Below, one piece after another: positions 1-7,277 of a DNA stretch of 46,229 nucleotides. Origin of the DNA: Thioclava sp. JE_KL1 (GTDB lineage Bacteria > Pseudomonadota > Alphaproteobacteria > Rhodobacterales > Rhodobacteraceae); contig NZ_WBJS01000015.1 of assembly GCF_009296265.1 (NCBI RefSeq), positions 1-46,229 of the forward strand, read 5' to 3'. The position numbers and the translations under genes are program-made. The notes beneath the pieces are model-generated. The model had not been told where the DNA came from, did no database searches, and saw nothing but the letters and a program-made list of their open reading frames with translations. Position 1 is the first letter of the stretch. Each line of letters begins with the position of its first letter.

Positions 1-18
1 AGGCAAACGCTCAACGGA

Positions 19-95
<77 letters not shown>

Positions 96-177
96 ATGTC
101 TTATGAAGAAAAGCAAACGCTTAGCCTCGCTACCCGCGAGGCTTTTGCGTTGCGATAAACACAGTGGAAGCGCTGTG

Positions 178-333
178 GAAGCTGATCTTGTCCCGTTCCT
201 TCAAGCGGAACACGAAGAAGCCCCGTGAGAAAGGGTCGAGATCAAAATTCCCCGAAACGGAGTTAACAAGCCCATCGATCCCTGTTCGGATGTCGACTGG
301 TTGCGTTGCTAGGTAGATCTTGAACCTACGAGT
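178..333 (-). pseudogene. IS66-family tnpB (Orf2) relic
   Basis: The minus-strand frame encodes a stretch beginning RFKIYLATQPVDIRTGIDGL and continuing to LDPFSRGFFVFRLKERDKI. This matches my memory of the IS66 Orf2/TnpB core, in which 'YLA..PVDMRKGIDGL' is followed by 'DPFSGHLFVFRNRR.D..K'. Only about 50 of the roughly 115 residues usual for TnpB remain. The N-terminus joins unrelated sequence at about 335, and the C-terminus turns into unrelated residues after KISF. No TnpA or TnpC transposase sequence lies nearby. It is a dead fragment beside a tRNA gene, a common landing zone for mobile DNA. Confidence 0.72.
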
Positions 334-341
334 GTATCGGA

Positions 342-437
342 AGGCTTGTGCGCCGCGAACCATTCCGGCACGTCGGTGATGTAGCGGAACGAGGCACGAT
401 AGCCCCAACGGGCGTAATCCGCCCGGATCTCGTGGCT
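342..437 (-). pseudogene. C-terminal piece of an unidentified gene cut by the IS66 relic
   Basis: Downstream of the flavin reductase, one minus-strand frame reads SHEIRADYARWGYRASFRYI followed by TDVPEWFAAHKP. It has normal residue composition for a folded protein and then runs straight into the IS66 tnpB relic at about 335-342. I do not recognise the family. The simplest reading is the remnant of a gene disrupted by the insertion sequence. No start codon or upstream domain can be joined to it, because the flavin reductase stop lies just before it in another frame. It could also be chance coding-like sequence. Confidence 0.3.
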
Positions 438-447
438 GTCGCAGCCG

Positions 448-978
448 TCACAGCGGGGTGACGGTATTGAACTGACGGCCGTGCCAGACCAGTGGCTTGG
501 CGTTTGCGGAGAGGTCGATCTTCCGTGGACGCCCGACGAACAGCACGTGATCGGTCGTCTCGATCTCTCCGACGAGGGCGCAGTCCATCGTGGCCACGGC
601 ACCGTGCAGGCGCGGGTGGCCGGAGGGCCAGGTGTCCCATGCGCCGTGCTCGAACCGCTTCTCCGGCGCGACCTTGCCGGCAAAAGCCTCGGCCACCGCC
701 TGCTGGTCCGCTTGCAGCATCGCGAAGGAAAACCCGCCCTGCGCGCGGATCAGCGATGCCAGGCGGGCGCTGGAGTCGATGGAGACCAGCAGCGACGGCG
801 GATCGACCGCCAGCGAGAGCGCTGCGGTGACGGTGCGCCCTACGCGGTCGCTGTCCCGCGCGGCGCTCACAACGCAAACGGTTGCGGCCAACGCAGACAT
901 CGCCTCGCGGAACGCAGCTTGCGTGTCCAGCCCGGCGTCGATCATGGCATAGGAAGCCTGTGAGAGTTCAGTGCTCAT
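448..978 (-). CDS. flavin reductase-like, FMN-binding split-barrel protein
   Basis: This 176-residue protein has the flavin reductase domain from about residue 22 to 172. It shows the early strand region LAATVCVVSAARDSDRVGRT, the 'AALSLAVDPPSLLVSIDSSA' segment that shapes the FMN pocket, and the late 'ALVGEIETTDHVLFVGRP' strand. Members reduce FMN or FAD with NAD(P)H and often supply a separate monooxygenase, or act as HpaC/RutF-type small subunits. No monooxygenase partner is present, so the acceptor is unknown. The start codon lies 2 bp beyond the fdxA stop on the same strand, which suggests co-transcription with fdxA and perhaps sodB. The family call is firm and the substrate is open. Confidence 0.85.
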   Translation of the reverse strand: MSTELSQASYAMIDAGLDTQAAFREAMSALAATVCVVSAARDSDRVGRTVTAALSLAVDPPSLLVSIDSSARLASLIRAQGGFSFAMLQADQQAVAEAFAGKVAPEKRFEHGAWDTWPSGHPRLHGAVATMDCALVGEIETTDHVLFVGRPRKIDLSANAKPLVWHGRQFNTVTPL

Positions 979-980
979 GA

Positions 981-1319
981 CTATCCTTTTTGCCCCGGCT
1001 CGGGCGAGAAATGCGTTTGCAGCTTGTTCGGCACGCCATCCATCTCGTCGGCATTCGCGGGCGGGGTGCCCATCGCGACGATGACAGGCCAGACCTCTGC
1101 ATATTTACGGTTGAAGTCGACCCAGCCTTCGCCGTCAGGATCGGTGTCGGGGCGGATCGCGTCGGCGGGGCACTCGGGTTCGCAGACGCCGCAGTCGATG
1201 CATTCATCGGGGTGGATCACGAGAGCATTTTCGCCCTCATAGAAGCAATCGACCGGGCAGACCTCGACGCAATCCATGTATTTGCAGGCGATGCAGTTTT
1301 CGGTGACGACGTATGTCAT
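981..1319 (-). CDS. fdxA: 7Fe ferredoxin FdxA ([3Fe-4S][4Fe-4S])
   Basis: A 112-residue ferredoxin beginning [17 protein letters not shown]. Cys9, Cys17, Cys21 and Cys25, with Cys40, Cys43, Cys46 and Cys50, match the ligand pattern of Azotobacter-type 7Fe ferredoxin I, and Cys12 corresponds to its non-ligand cysteine. The C-terminal extension after residue 60 ([15 protein letters not shown]) is also typical of FdxA. It carries electrons in the cytoplasm. I chose the start at 1319 because the ferredoxin fold begins there; a longer open frame upstream is not ferredoxin-like. The bases before this ATG are C-rich and show no Shine-Dalgarno sequence, which is odd. It sits between a flavin reductase and sodB on the same strand. 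Confidence 0.95.
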   Translation of the reverse strand: MTYVVTENCIACKYMDCVEVCPVDCFYEGENALVIHPDECIDCGVCEPECPADAIRPDTDPDGEGWVDFNRKYAEVWPVIVAMGTPPANADEMDGVPNKLQTHFSPEPGQKG

Positions 1320-1346
1320 GGGGAGGGGCTCATGAGCTTGGAAGAG

Positions 1347-1371
1347 GCCGTGCGCAGGTGGTGCGCACGGC
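1347..1371 (-). terminator. hairpin between sodB and fdxA
   Basis: A perfect 9-bp stem, GCCGTGCGC pairing with GCGCACGGC, encloses a 7-base loop. It lies 10 bp past the sodB stop and about 30 bp before the fdxA start. There is no long T tract, so it may be a weak terminator or a processing and stability element that sets sodB above fdxA. Confidence 0.5.
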
Positions 1372-1381
1372 ACTCGGTGCA

Positions 1382-1984
1382 TCAGGCGAGGTTCGACGCC
1401 GCGAACTCGTAATTTGCGAGATTGTCGAGGAAGTTCGTCACGTAGTCCGGCCGACGGTTGCGGAAGTCAACGTAGTAGCTGTGTTCCCAGACATCGAGGC
1501 CCAGCAGTGCCGTACCCTCGCCGATGGCGAGTGGGTTCACCCCGTTCGGCGTCTTGGTCACGCCGAGGCTGCCGTCGGGCTTCTGGATCAACCAGGCCCA
1601 ACCCGAACCGAATTGCCCGGTTGCTGCGGCCTTGAACGCCGCTTTGAAGTCGTCGACAGAGCCGAAATCGGTGATCAGTCGCGACTCGAGTGCGCCGGGG
1701 ATGCCGCCGCCCTGCGGCGAAAGGGCGTTCCAGAAATGAATGTGGTTCCAGTGCTGTCCCGCCTGGTTGAAGATGCCTTCGCGTGCGGGATCGCCGTAAG
1801 TGGCGACGACGATCTCCTCCAGAGTCTTGCCCTGAAGGTCGGCGGTCTTCTCGACGAAGCCGTTGAGCGCCGTCACATAGGCCTGATGGTGCTTGTCGTG
1901 GTGTAGTTCGAGCGTTTCCTGGCTCATGCCGCGGTCAGCCAGTGCGGAATGGGAAAAGTTCAGTGCGGGAAGTTCGAAAGCCAT
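1382..1984 (-). CDS. sodB: iron superoxide dismutase
   Basis: A 200-residue Fe/Mn superoxide dismutase converting superoxide to oxygen and peroxide in the cytoplasm. The N-terminal helical domain has [13 protein letters not shown] with the first metal-ligand His near residue 28. The second ligand is in [13 protein letters not shown], and the last two (Asp and His) are in [15 protein letters not shown]. The Gln in [10 protein letters not shown] and the [12 protein letters not shown] segment fit the iron-type family. Length is normal. On its strand AGGAG in the leader (complement of 1991-1995, about 6 bases before the start) is a good ribosome site. It is divergent from the SufR-like regulator gene across an 88-bp gap. 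Confidence 0.96.
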   Translation of the reverse strand: MAFELPALNFSHSALADRGMSQETLELHHDKHHQAYVTALNGFVEKTADLQGKTLEEIVVATYGDPAREGIFNQAGQHWNHIHFWNALSPQGGGIPGALESRLITDFGSVDDFKAAFKAAATGQFGSGWAWLIQKPDGSLGVTKTPNGVNPLAIGEGTALLGLDVWEHSYYVDFRNRRPDYVTNFLDNLANYEFAASNLA

Positions 1985-2011
1985 GTCAGGTCTCCTGCGG
2001 GGGGGTGGTTG

Positions 2012-2028
2012 CGCCGCAGCCTGCGGCG
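2012..2028. promoter_or_regulatory. inverted repeat in the sodB/sufR-like intergenic region
   Basis: CGCCGCAG is followed by one C and then CTGCGGCG, a perfect 8-bp dyad centred at 2020. It lies 28 bp from the sodB start and 45 bp from the regulator start. An 8-bp AT palindrome (TTAATTAA, 2031-2038) follows directly. The dyad may be an operator for the neighbouring Fe-S regulator or an RNA hairpin in the sodB leader. It does not resemble the CAAC-N6-GTTG site I recall for cyanobacterial SufR. Confidence 0.4.
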
Positions 2029-2072
2029 GGTTAATTAATCAAGTAAGTGCTTTGAAAAAGATTGAGGCGAAT

Positions 2073-2753
2073 ATGTCAAGCGATAGCTTGGAAAAATACG
2101 CGATGGAAGATTCAGGCTGGTCGCCGCGCTCCGCCTCTGAGCGCATCCTGATGGCGTTGAAGATGCACGGGGCGCTGACCTCGGCGCAGGTCGGGGCCCG
2201 CCTCGGCATCACCGGAGAGGCCGCGCGGCAGCAACTGCTGAAACTCGCCGAAGAGGGGCTGGTCGCAGATGAACGTCGCGCCTCCGGGCGGGGGCGACCT
2301 GCGGTCTTCTGGCATCTGAGCGAAAAGGGGCAGGCCCGGTTTCCGGACACGCATGCCGCGCTGACCGTGGAGATTCTGCGCAGCATTTCCGGTGTTCTGG
2401 GGGAGGAGGCGCTCGAGCGCATCATCGAGGCCCGAGAGGCGACGACGCAGGCGCTCTACGAGGCAGAAATGACGGGCTGTGGCGATCTGGCTGCACGGGT
2501 CGAGAAGCTGGCCGAGCTGCGCAATGCCGAAGGCTACATGGCCTCTGCCGAGCGTCATGGGGACGGTACCCTTCTCCTTGTCGAGAACCATTGTCCGATC
2601 TGCGCCGCGGCGACTTTCTGTCAGGGCTTCTGTCGGGCCGAACAGGCGGTGTTCAAGGCTGTACTGGGCGAGGATGTCTCGGTCGAGCGGGTTGAACATA
2701 TCGTCGAGGGCGGTCGCCGCTGCACCTATGTCATCCGCGACGCCGTGACATGA
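2073..2753 (+). CDS. SufR-like Fe-S-binding winged-helix regulator
   Basis: A 226-residue regulator. Residues about 18-90 form a winged helix-turn-helix (ERILMALKMHGALTSAQVGA, then GITGEAARQQLLKLAEEGLV and the wing RRASGRGRPAVFWHLSEKG). The C-terminal half holds the cysteines HCPIC, TFCQGFC and a late RRCTYVI, the type of cluster that binds Fe-S in SufR-family repressors. I chose ATG 2073, preceded by GAGG; ATG 2103 is an alternative. It faces sodB and overlaps murB by 4 bp. By family it senses iron or Fe-S status, and its position suggests control of sodB/fdxA. That target is inferred. Confidence 0.82.
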   Translation: MSSDSLEKYAMEDSGWSPRSASERILMALKMHGALTSAQVGARLGITGEAARQQLLKLAEEGLVADERRASGRGRPAVFWHLSEKGQARFPDTHAALTVEILRSISGVLGEEALERIIEAREATTQALYEAEMTGCGDLAARVEKLAELRNAEGYMASAERHGDGTLLLVENHCPICAAATFCQGFCRAEQAVFKAVLGEDVSVERVEHIVEGGRRCTYVIRDAVT

Positions 2754-3814
2754 GCGCGGAGCGGCGGACCGACGTTGCGCGCGCTGGCAGGCCCGGTGCG
2801 TGGACGCCCCCCGTCGCGCAGTCGCCGACACCGCTGAAGGCCGCGTTCGACCTGAGCCGCCGCAACACGCTGGGCTTGCGGTCGCAGGCCCGGTTCGGCG
2901 GGGTGCTGCGCACAGAAGCCGAGATCATCGCCGCCTCGCAATACGCCGGGCGTCTCGGTCTGCCGTTTCACCTGCTGGGCGGCGGGAGCAATTGCGTGCT
3001 GGCCGAGCAGATCGACGGCGTGGTCGGGATCAACGGATTGCTTGGTCGCAGCGTGACGCGTGCTTCCGATGGTGTGCGCGTCACGGCAAGGGCGGGCGAG
3101 AACTGGGACGCCCTGGTGCGCCGGACGGTGGAGCAGGGTATCGGCGGCCTCGAGAACCTTGCCGGGATACCGGGCACCGTCGGCGCGGCGCCAGTCCAGA
3201 ACATAGGCGCCTATGGAGTGGAGCTGAAGGATCTGGTCGAGAGCGTCGACATTATCGACACGGAGACATGGACCGCTCGACGCCTTTCGGCACGCGACTG
3301 CGGCTTCGCCTATCGGCACAGCCGTTTCAAGGAGAGGCCGGGCGTTGAGCTCGTCACCGGGGTCACGCTTCGGCTGCCCACGGATTGGAAGCCGAATCTC
3401 GGCTATGCCGGTCTGGCCGACCTGCCCGGCCCGCTCAGCCCGGACAGGATCATGAAAGCCGTTCTGGCCCAACGCGCGGCGAAGATCCCGGACTGGAGGG
3501 ATATCGGCAATGTCGGGTCTTTCTTTCACAACCCGATCGTCTCGGTCGCGACCGCGCGACGCTTGGCGGACGTCCCGGGGCATCAGGTCCCGGGCGGCGT
3601 GAAGCTCTCGGCGGCGAGGCTTCTCGATCTCTGCGGCCTGAAGGGGGTCCGCAGGGGCGGTGCCGGATTCTCTGAAGCGCACGCGCTGATCCTCGTGAAC
3701 CTCGGCGGTGCGACGGTCGAGGACGTCATCGCGCTTGCCGATTACGCCCGAGAAACGGTCCGCGCACGCTTCGGTGTCTCTCTCGTACAGGAACCGGCAT
3801 TGATCGGGCGCTGA
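2750..3814 (+). CDS. murB: UDP-N-acetylenolpyruvoylglucosamine reductase (MurB)
   Basis: A 354-residue FAD enzyme that reduces UDP-GlcNAc-enolpyruvate to UDP-MurNAc in cytoplasmic peptidoglycan synthesis. The FAD-binding segment has LLGGGSNCVLAEQIDGVVGI and the GLENLAGIPGTVGAAPVQNI motif. The tyrosine region CGFAYRHSRFK indicates the E. coli-like type I enzyme rather than the shorter form normally in alphaproteobacterial dcw clusters. The catalytic serine lies in GNVGSFFHNP. The ATG overlaps the SufR-like stop (ATGA), so translation is probably coupled. No other cell-wall gene is near. It may be a second murB, possibly acquired; this depends on the rest of the genome. Confidence 0.93.
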   Translation: MSAERRTDVARAGRPGAWTPPVAQSPTPLKAAFDLSRRNTLGLRSQARFGGVLRTEAEIIAASQYAGRLGLPFHLLGGGSNCVLAEQIDGVVGINGLLGRSVTRASDGVRVTARAGENWDALVRRTVEQGIGGLENLAGIPGTVGAAPVQNIGAYGVELKDLVESVDIIDTETWTARRLSARDCGFAYRHSRFKERPGVELVTGVTLRLPTDWKPNLGYAGLADLPGPLSPDRIMKAVLAQRAAKIPDWRDIGNVGSFFHNPIVSVATARRLADVPGHQVPGGVKLSAARLLDLCGLKGVRRGGAGFSEAHALILVNLGGATVEDVIALADYARETVRARFGVSLVQEPALIGR

Positions 3815-3887
3815 GTCGACATGCGTGCGTCACACGGCGAATGATCAGCCCTCTATTCCAGTCGACCGATGCGCTTGCCCTCCGGAG

Positions 3888-4910
3888 TCAGGCGCTTGCG
3901 CGGGGGACGAGCTTGCCCTTGAACGCGCGGTCGAAGTCGCGGTCTTCGCTGCTTTCGAGCACTTCGACCAGATATTCGGCCATCTCCGTCAGGGGCTGGC
4001 GATAGGTGGTCAATGCGTAATTCGGGCTCTGGCATTGCGGCACGTCGTCGAAGCCCGTCACCGCGATATCCTCGGGAATGCGCAGGCCGAGCTTGTGCCG
4101 GATCACGTCGATCGCGCCGATGGCGAGCGCGTCGTTCTCGCAGACGAGGATGTCGGGCATTTCGTCGCGCGGGCGATCGGTGAGAATCCGGGTCACGACC
4201 TGCTCTGCGAGGATCGGGTCATAGGCGGGCACTTCGGCGAATTCGGGGACGGTCCCGAAACGCCGCTCCCAGCAGCCCAGAAAGGTTTCCTTGCGCAGCA
4301 GATGCGCGGAGTAGGTGCGTGGACCCGCGAGGAAGAGCGGGCGGCGATAGCCCTGTTCCGCAACATAGGCGGCAATCTCCTGCATCGCGGCAGCGTCGTC
4401 CACCGCGATCGAGATCGTGTCGGGATGGCGCGAGGTGCGCGCGAAGATAATCAGCTTGTGGAAGCGGCGGGCGTGCAGAGCGGTCTCCAGCACTTCGTCG
4501 TCGAACTGAATCCCGATCAGGATCGCGGCATCGACGCGGCGCTGGCTGGCGTTGAGGATCGCATGGCCCGCATCGTCGCGGTCGAGCGTGTTCACCAGAA
4601 GCGTATCCCAGCCATGCTTGCGCAGGATGCGCGTGAGCCGCTCCATCATCACCAGTTTATGCGGGTTGGCGAAGTCATCGACCAGCAGCGCGACGAGGTT
4701 CGACCGGTCCGAGGCTAATGCGGCTGCGCGCAGATCGGGCACGTAGCCGAGCTTGCTCGCCGCTTCCATCACCTTGGTCCGGGTCTTGGGCGAAATCGAC
4801 GCGTCCTTCTTGAAGGCCCGGTTGACCGTCCAGCGCGAGACACCGGCAGCTTCGGCGACATCATCGGCGGTGATGTTGTTTTCGAAATTCGGTCTGCGCA
4901 CGTCGCTCAT
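3888..4910 (-). CDS. LacI-family repressor, probable inositol-locus regulator
   Basis: A 340-residue LacI/GalR regulator. The N-terminal HTH is ITADDVAEAAGVSRWTVNRA at about residues 13-32, followed by the hinge helix region PDLRAAALASDRSN. The remainder is a periplasmic-binding-protein-like ligand domain, ending with the usual DIAVTGFDDVP segment. I start at ATG 4910 because GAGGAG precedes it. Divergent iolG begins 173 bp away, and two near-identical palindromes lie between them. By family it binds those sites as a dimer and releases them with an effector, here probably an inositol derivative. The gene converges on murB across 73 bp. The ligand is inferred from context. Confidence 0.9.
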   Translation of the reverse strand: MSDVRRPNFENNITADDVAEAAGVSRWTVNRAFKKDASISPKTRTKVMEAASKLGYVPDLRAAALASDRSNLVALLVDDFANPHKLVMMERLTRILRKHGWDTLLVNTLDRDDAGHAILNASQRRVDAAILIGIQFDDEVLETALHARRFHKLIIFARTSRHPDTISIAVDDAAAMQEIAAYVAEQGYRRPLFLAGPRTYSAHLLRKETFLGCWERRFGTVPEFAEVPAYDPILAEQVVTRILTDRPRDEMPDILVCENDALAIGAIDVIRHKLGLRIPEDIAVTGFDDVPQCQSPNYALTTYRQPLTEMAEYLVEVLESSEDRDFDRAFKGKLVPRASA

Positions 4911-4985
4911 CGGGTTCTCCTCAAAAGCTGACCTATCAGCTTTCTTGCCAGCATACACACAGAAAAGAGCGGCAGCGGAGTCCCG

Positions 4986-5005
4986 TTTTGCACGCGCGTG
5001 CAAAA
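4986..5005. promoter_or_regulatory. LacI-type operator 1 (lacI-iolG intergenic)
   Basis: TTTTGCACGCGCGTGCAAAA is a perfect 20-bp palindrome with the central CG typical of LacI-family operators. It lies 76 bp upstream of the repressor start. Its centre is 23 bp from that of the second copy, about two helical turns, which would allow cooperative binding on one DNA face. Confidence 0.85.
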
Positions 5006-5010
5006 AATTC

Positions 5011-5026
5011 TTGCACGCGCGTGCAA
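5011..5026. promoter_or_regulatory. LacI-type operator 2 (lacI-iolG intergenic)
   Basis: TTGCACGCGCGTGCAA repeats the inner 16 bp of operator 1 exactly. It lies 58 bp upstream of iolG, where it would block the iolG promoter, while operator 1 would control the repressor's own gene. Confidence 0.85.
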
Positions 5027-5083
5027 AACGGATGATGTTAGCGCCAGTCATCGGTCGAATCGGATCGGTTCTGGGAGGAATGC

Positions 5084-6079
5084 ATGTTGAAAGTCGGGTT
5101 GCTGGGCGCCGGCCGTATCGGTCAGGTGCATGCGGTAAATATTGCCGGACATCCGGGCAGCACGCTTGTCGCGGTCTCGGATGTGAACGCGGAGGCGGCG
5201 CAGGCGCTCGCTGCGAAATACGACGCGAAAGCGGCAAGTTCCGAGGAACTCATTGCCAATCCCGACATCGACGCGGTGCTCATTGCCAGCTCGACCGACA
5301 CCCATTCGGATCTGATCGAGAAGGCGACGGCGGCAGGCAAGGTTGTGCTGTGCGAAAAGCCGGTCGATCTATCGCTTGAACGGGCGAAAACCTGCCTCGC
5401 GGCGGTTTCGAAAACCGGCCAGCCTGTGATGATCGGCTTCAACCGTCGGTTCGATCCGAATTTCGGCGCACTGCGCTCTGCCGCCCACGCCGGAGAGATC
5501 GGCAAAGCCGAGCTGCTCTCGGTCACATCCTTCGATCCTGCGCCGCCGCCGGTCTCTTACATCAAGGTCTCGGGCGGTCTGTTCCGCGATATGATGATCC
5601 ATGATTTCGACATGGCGAATTTTATCATGGACAGGGCGCCGGTCAGCGTTCGCGCAGTTGGCTCCTCTATCGTCGATCCGGCGATCGGGGAGGCGGGCGA
5701 CGTGGATACGGCCGTGGTCACGCTGACCTATGCAGACGGGCGTATTGCCGTGATCAAGAACTCGCGCCGGGCTGTCTACGGCTACGATCAGCGCGTCGAA
5801 TTGCTGGGTTCGGAGGGGCTGCTGAGCGCGGCGAACATGCTGGAGAACACGGTCTCAAAATCGACCGTGGCCGGCGTCTCTTCGGCCAAGCCCACTTATT
5901 TCTTCCTCGAGCGTTACATGCCCGCCTACGCGGCAGAATGGGACGCCTTCGTCACTGCTCTGGCAGAGGGTCGACCGATGCCCGTGACACTCGAGGATGG
6001 CGTGGCCGCGCTCGCGATGGCCGAGGCCGCAACGAAATCCGCCAAGATGGGGGAAGCCGTCGATCTGGCGACTCTCTGA
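5084..6079 (+). CDS. iolG: myo-inositol 2-dehydrogenase
   Basis: A 331-residue Gfo/Idh/MocA oxidoreductase that oxidises myo-inositol to 2-keto-myo-inositol with NAD+. The Rossmann motif GLLGAGRIGQVHA is at residues 5-17. The catalytic lysine lies in CEKPVDLS, and the active-site motif GGLFRDMMIHDFDMANFI supplies the Asp and His typical of inositol dehydrogenases. Length is normal. GGGAGGAA just before ATG 5084 is a strong ribosome site. It is the first gene of the rightward operon behind the two LacI operators. A related deoxy- or scyllo-inositol specificity cannot be excluded. Confidence 0.93.
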   Translation: MLKVGLLGAGRIGQVHAVNIAGHPGSTLVAVSDVNAEAAQALAAKYDAKAASSEELIANPDIDAVLIASSTDTHSDLIEKATAAGKVVLCEKPVDLSLERAKTCLAAVSKTGQPVMIGFNRRFDPNFGALRSAAHAGEIGKAELLSVTSFDPAPPPVSYIKVSGGLFRDMMIHDFDMANFIMDRAPVSVRAVGSSIVDPAIGEAGDVDTAVVTLTYADGRIAVIKNSRRAVYGYDQRVELLGSEGLLSAANMLENTVSKSTVAGVSSAKPTYFFLERYMPAYAAEWDAFVTALAEGRPMPVTLEDGVAALAMAEAATKSAKMGEAVDLATL

Positions 6080-6223
6080 GGCGCTGCCTCGGAGTGGACG
6101 GAAATCGCAGGCGCGAGGAGGTGCCTGTGGTTCAAAGGCCGAAGGGATCGGCCGGGCCGCATCGGACGCGACATGGAGGAGCGCGGTGCGGTGACAAACA
6201 GAAAGTGAATCTGGGAGGATCAC

Positions 6224-7153
6224 ATGAAACAGTTTCTGCGTGCTGCAGTTGCGGCCACCGCCGTGGCTTTCGCTGCACCGGCATTCGCGACGGATATCGT
6301 CGTGGTCTCGCACGGGCAGGCCAACGATCCGTTCTGGTCGGTTGTGAAGAACGGCGTCGAACAGGCGGCGAAGGATACTGGCGTGAATGTCGAATACCGC
6401 TCGCCCGAGACCTTCGACATGGTCGCGATGAGCCAGCTGATCGACGCCGCCGTGAACCAGGAGCCCGACGGCTTGGTCGTCTCGGTTCCCGATGCGGACG
6501 CGCTTGGCCCGTCGATCAAGCGGGCCGTTGCCGCAGGCATTCCGGTGATCACGATGAATGCCGGATCGGATGTGTCGAAATCGCTGGGTGCGCTGCTGCA
6601 TGTCGGTCAGGACGAATTCACCGCAGGTGAGCGCGCGGGTGAGAAGCTCAAGGAGATGGGTGGCAAGAACGGGCTCTGCGTCAACCAGGAGGTCGGAAAT
6701 GTCTCGCTCGACCAGCGTTGCGCCGGTTTCGCCAAGGGCTTTGGCGGTCAGGTGAAAGTGCTGCCGACCACCAATGATCCGGCGGATATCGAGGCCAAGG
6801 TGCGCGCAGCCCTGCAATCCGATACGTCGATCGACACCGTGCTGGCGCTGGGTGCGGCGACGGCGGGCGAACCCTCGGTCAAGGCGGTCAAGGCGCTGGG
6901 TGAAGGTGGCGGCAAGATCAACGTCGCGAGCTTCGATCTGTCCCCGGGTTTCCTGAAGGATGTCGAGAATGGTGACGCGGCCTTCGCGATCGACCAGCAG
7001 CAGTATCTCCAAGGCTATCTGCCGGTGTCGTTCCTCGCGCTCAACGCGAAATACGGCCTCATCCCGGCGTCGAACGTCGCTTCGGGTCCGAACCTGATCA
7101 CCAAGGACAAGGCGGCTCAGGTGGTCGACCTGTCGGCCAAGGGCATTCGCTGA
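6224..7153 (+). CDS. inositol ABC transporter, periplasmic binding protein (CUT2)
   Basis: A 309-residue sugar-binding protein of the ribose/inositol (CUT2) class. A signal peptide is clear (MKQFLRAAVAATAVAFAAPAFA, cut before TDI). The mature protein has two Rossmann-like lobes, with SHGQANDPFWSVVKNGVEQA near its start and the hinge-region INVASFDLSPGFL. It delivers substrate to the permease encoded downstream. A stable hairpin follows the gene, and the distance to the permease is 124 bp, a layout that usually gives excess binding protein. The neighbouring iol genes make myo-inositol the probable ligand. Confidence 0.9.
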   Translation: MKQFLRAAVAATAVAFAAPAFATDIVVVSHGQANDPFWSVVKNGVEQAAKDTGVNVEYRSPETFDMVAMSQLIDAAVNQEPDGLVVSVPDADALGPSIKRAVAAGIPVITMNAGSDVSKSLGALLHVGQDEFTAGERAGEKLKEMGGKNGLCVNQEVGNVSLDQRCAGFAKGFGGQVKVLPTTNDPADIEAKVRAALQSDTSIDTVLALGAATAGEPSVKAVKALGEGGGKINVASFDLSPGFLKDVENGDAAFAIDQQQYLQGYLPVSFLALNAKYGLIPASNVASGPNLITKDKAAQVVDLSAKGIR

Positions 7154-7176
7154 TCCATATCGGATGAGTTGATACC

Positions 7177-7210
7177 GGGATGCGCGCGCCCTTTGACGCG
7201 CGCGCATCCC
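7177..7210 (+). promoter_or_regulatory. intercistronic hairpin after the inositol-binding protein gene
   Basis: A 13-bp stem, GGGATGCGCGCGC with its exact complement, has an 8-base loop. It begins 23 bp after the stop codon and has no T tract. It probably protects the upstream mRNA from 3' exonucleases or partly terminates transcription. Confidence 0.7.
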
Positions 7211-7277
7211 ATCGGCGCCACCGCGGGCGGTCGCGGAACCGAAAGCGCCACGAACCAGCATTCTCAGGGAGGGTATA

